Below, in pieces: positions 62,811 to 64,000 of a DNA stretch of 64,000 bases. Position 1 is the first letter of the stretch. Every line of letters starts with the position of its first letter. The DNA comes from Megamonas hypermegale (lineage in GTDB: Bacteria > Bacillota > Negativicutes > Selenomonadales > Selenomonadaceae), in NCBI RefSeq assembly GCF_900187035.1, contig NZ_LT906446.1, forward strand, positions 1,178,001 through 1,242,000, given 5' to 3'. The notes under the pieces were generated by a model, which searched no databases, had not been told where the DNA came from, and saw only the letters and a program-made list of their open reading frames with translations. A program made the translations under genes and the position numbers.

Positions 62811-63545
62811 TCAAATAGCGTCTAATATTTTTTTAGCATTTTCAATACGCTGTGTCGTTGGTGGTTCAATGTCTTTCAGTTCATATGGTATATTTAAATT
62901 TTCCCATTTAAACACGCCTAATGTATGATATGGCAATACCTCTACGCGCTCTACAGTTTTTAATGTATCTATAAAAGCGCGCAACTGTTTTAAATACTCA
63001 TCATCATCGGTGATTTGTGGCACTAATACATGGCGTATCCATATTTTTTTGCCATTCTCAGATAAACATTTTGCCATGTCGAGAATGTTTTCATTCGTTC
63101 TACCAGTTAAATTACGGTGTTTTTCATCATCGATATGCTTTATATCGAGCAGAAAAACATCAGTGACTTTCATCAATTCTTCAAATTTAGCATAAAAACT
63201 GCCCTGTCTTGTAAAAGGGCTACCTGAAGTATCAAGGCAGGTACTTATGCCTTTTTCTTTAGCCAATTTAAATAATTCCAATACAAAATCTATCTGCAAT
63301 AAAGCTTCGCCACCGCTCACCGTTATGCCGCCATTATTCTTCCAATATGCCTTATAGCGAACTGCTTTTTGCAACACTTCTTGCGCTGATAAAAGCTGAC
63401 CACCTTCAAATTTCCAAGTATCTGGATTGTGGCAATATTTACAGCGCATATTACAGCCCTGCAAAAACACTATATAGCGAATGCCTGGGCCATCAGCCGA
63501 GCCGAAACTTTCAACAGAGTGTATTCTTCCCATTATTTTTTCCAT
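62811..63545 (-). CDS. pflA: Pyruvate formate-lyase activating enzyme
   Basis: 244 aa radical SAM protein, ATG at 63545 with AAGGAGAG. It abstracts a hydrogen from the glycine of PflB using SAM and a 4Fe-4S cluster. The cluster motif is CNMRCKYCHNP near residue 35, with the SAM loop GGITVSGGEALLQ near 85. Expected size for PflA. It lies downstream of pflB (63-nt gap with a terminator between), so it may be expressed partly by read-through or from its own promoter. Cytoplasmic, oxygen-sensitive pathway. Confidence 0.95.
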   Translation of the reverse strand: MEKIMGRIHSVESFGSADGPGIRYIVFLQGCNMRCKYCHNPDTWKFEGGQLLSAQEVLQKAVRYKAYWKNNGGITVSGGEALLQIDFVLELFKLAKEKGISTCLDTSGSPFTRQGSFYAKFEELMKVTDVFLLDIKHIDDEKHRNLTGRTNENILDMAKCLSENGKKIWIRHVLVPQITDDDEYLKQLRAFIDTLKTVERVEVLPYHTLGVFKWENLNIPYELKDIEPPTTQRIENAKKILDAI

Positions 63546-63565
63546 GAAATTCTCTCCTTAAAATA

Positions 63566-63589
63566 AAAAGGAGCTGTTACGCTCCTTTT
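63566..63589 (-). terminator. Terminator between pflB and pflA
   Basis: AAAAGGAGC and GCTCCTTTT arms, 6-nt loop, T run on the minus strand. It would reduce pflA expression relative to pflB. Confidence 0.8.
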
Positions 63590-63608
63590 ATAATTTCAAT
63601 ATTAGATA

Positions 63609-64000
63609 TTAAAGATGTTCGTGGCAAGTTCTTGCTATTACATCTAATTGTTGTTCTCTTGTCAAATCGATGAATTTAACAGCATAACCAGATACGCGAA
63701 TAGTGAAGTTTGCATATTCTTCTTTTTCTGGGTGTTCCATAGCATCAATCAATTTTTCTTTGCCGAATACATTGACATTCAAATGATGTGCACCTTGGTC
63801 AAAATATCCGTCCATTACTTGAACTAAGTTTTTAACTCGTTCATCTTCATTATTGCCTAATGCACCAGGATTTATTGTCTGCGTATTGGAAATACCATCT
63901 AATGCCCATTCATACGGCAATTTTGTAAGGGAGTTGAGTGAAGCGAGCAAACCATTTTGTTCTGCGCCGTAGCTTGGATTTGCGCCTGGGGATAATGGCA
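63609..64000 (-). CDS. pflB: Formate C-acetyltransferase (PflB), C-terminal part
   Basis: Partial: the gene enters from beyond the right edge and ends at 63609; about 130 C-terminal residues are seen, beginning [16 protein letters not shown]. It converts pyruvate plus CoA to acetyl-CoA and formate. The glycyl-radical motif [11 protein letters not shown] is present near the end, with [23 protein letters not shown] before it. It closely follows E. coli PflB in this region. An internal TTG at 63950 is not a start. Main fermentative pyruvate route under anaerobic growth. Confidence 0.95.
   Translation of the reverse strand, partial: PLSPGANPSYGAEQNGLLASLNSLTKLPYEWALDGISNTQTINPGALGNNEDERVKNLVQVMDGYFDQGAHHLNVNVFGKEKLIDAMEHPEKEEYANFTIRVSGYAVKFIDLTREQQLDVIARTCHEHL

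Overview
The window is a low-GC (roughly one-third G+C) chromosome segment. Two T-box leaders, Firmicutes-style gene orders (argS-rpoE-pyrG; cdd-deoB-pdp), a Lrp-type siroheme decarboxylase pair and PFL fermentation genes suggest an anaerobic gut Negativicute, most like Megamonas/Selenomonadaceae. That assignment is inference from gene content, not from a search.

Layout. 1-4852: a creatinine-type catabolic cluster on the minus strand (small membrane ORF, Na+/solute symporter, creatininase, CodA-like deaminase running off the left edge) facing a divergent PucR regulator. 4920-10335: a prolyl-tRNA-editing-type deacylase, an intact IS3-family element, and ileS behind an isoleucine T-box. 10396-14210: Tat lipoprotein (DUF362), MFS transporter, secreted hydrolase. 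14614-21804: one long plus-strand run of two DUF445 paralogues, two KtrB-like K+ channels, L-threonine kinase and CobD. 21864-26469: DUF218 protein, T-box thrS, cyclic amidohydrolase. 26496-27944: second IS copy. 27975-37212: minus-strand housekeeping block (GntR, mfd, pyrG, rpoE-delta, argS, DUF1934, DUF2156). 37384-40302: nucleoside salvage. 40355-42579: AhpC and a domain-swapped AhpF-like reductase behind two Fur/PerR-like boxes. 42787-45559: two esterases and an ATP-grasp enzyme. 45840-57225: a defence-type island (complete type I R-M, AAA ATPase, MBL/unknown/membrane operon, DUF2971 plus macrodomain). 57524-64000: SulP transporter, DUF3298-like lipoprotein/secreted protein, aminotransferase, AhbA/AhbB, PflA and the end of PflB.

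Most notable signals. (1) Both IS copies sit in the 5-nt loop of an intrinsic terminator between convergent genes, and the left end of the IS is itself a strong terminator hairpin that buries the orfA ribosome-binding site. (2) The MBL/unknown/membrane-protein operon has a good sigma-A promoter followed immediately by a CIRCE-like (HrcA) operator, an unexpected heat-shock link for a probable defence cassette. (3) A DUF2971 gene followed by a macrodomain gene could be a DarTG-like ADP-ribosylation toxin/antitoxin pair. (4) The creatininase cluster has a previously unlisted 56-codon membrane ORF and a duplicated 18-bp palindrome that may be the regulator's operator. (5) The esterase/esterase/ATP-grasp operon is a compact, functionally unassigned enzyme set.
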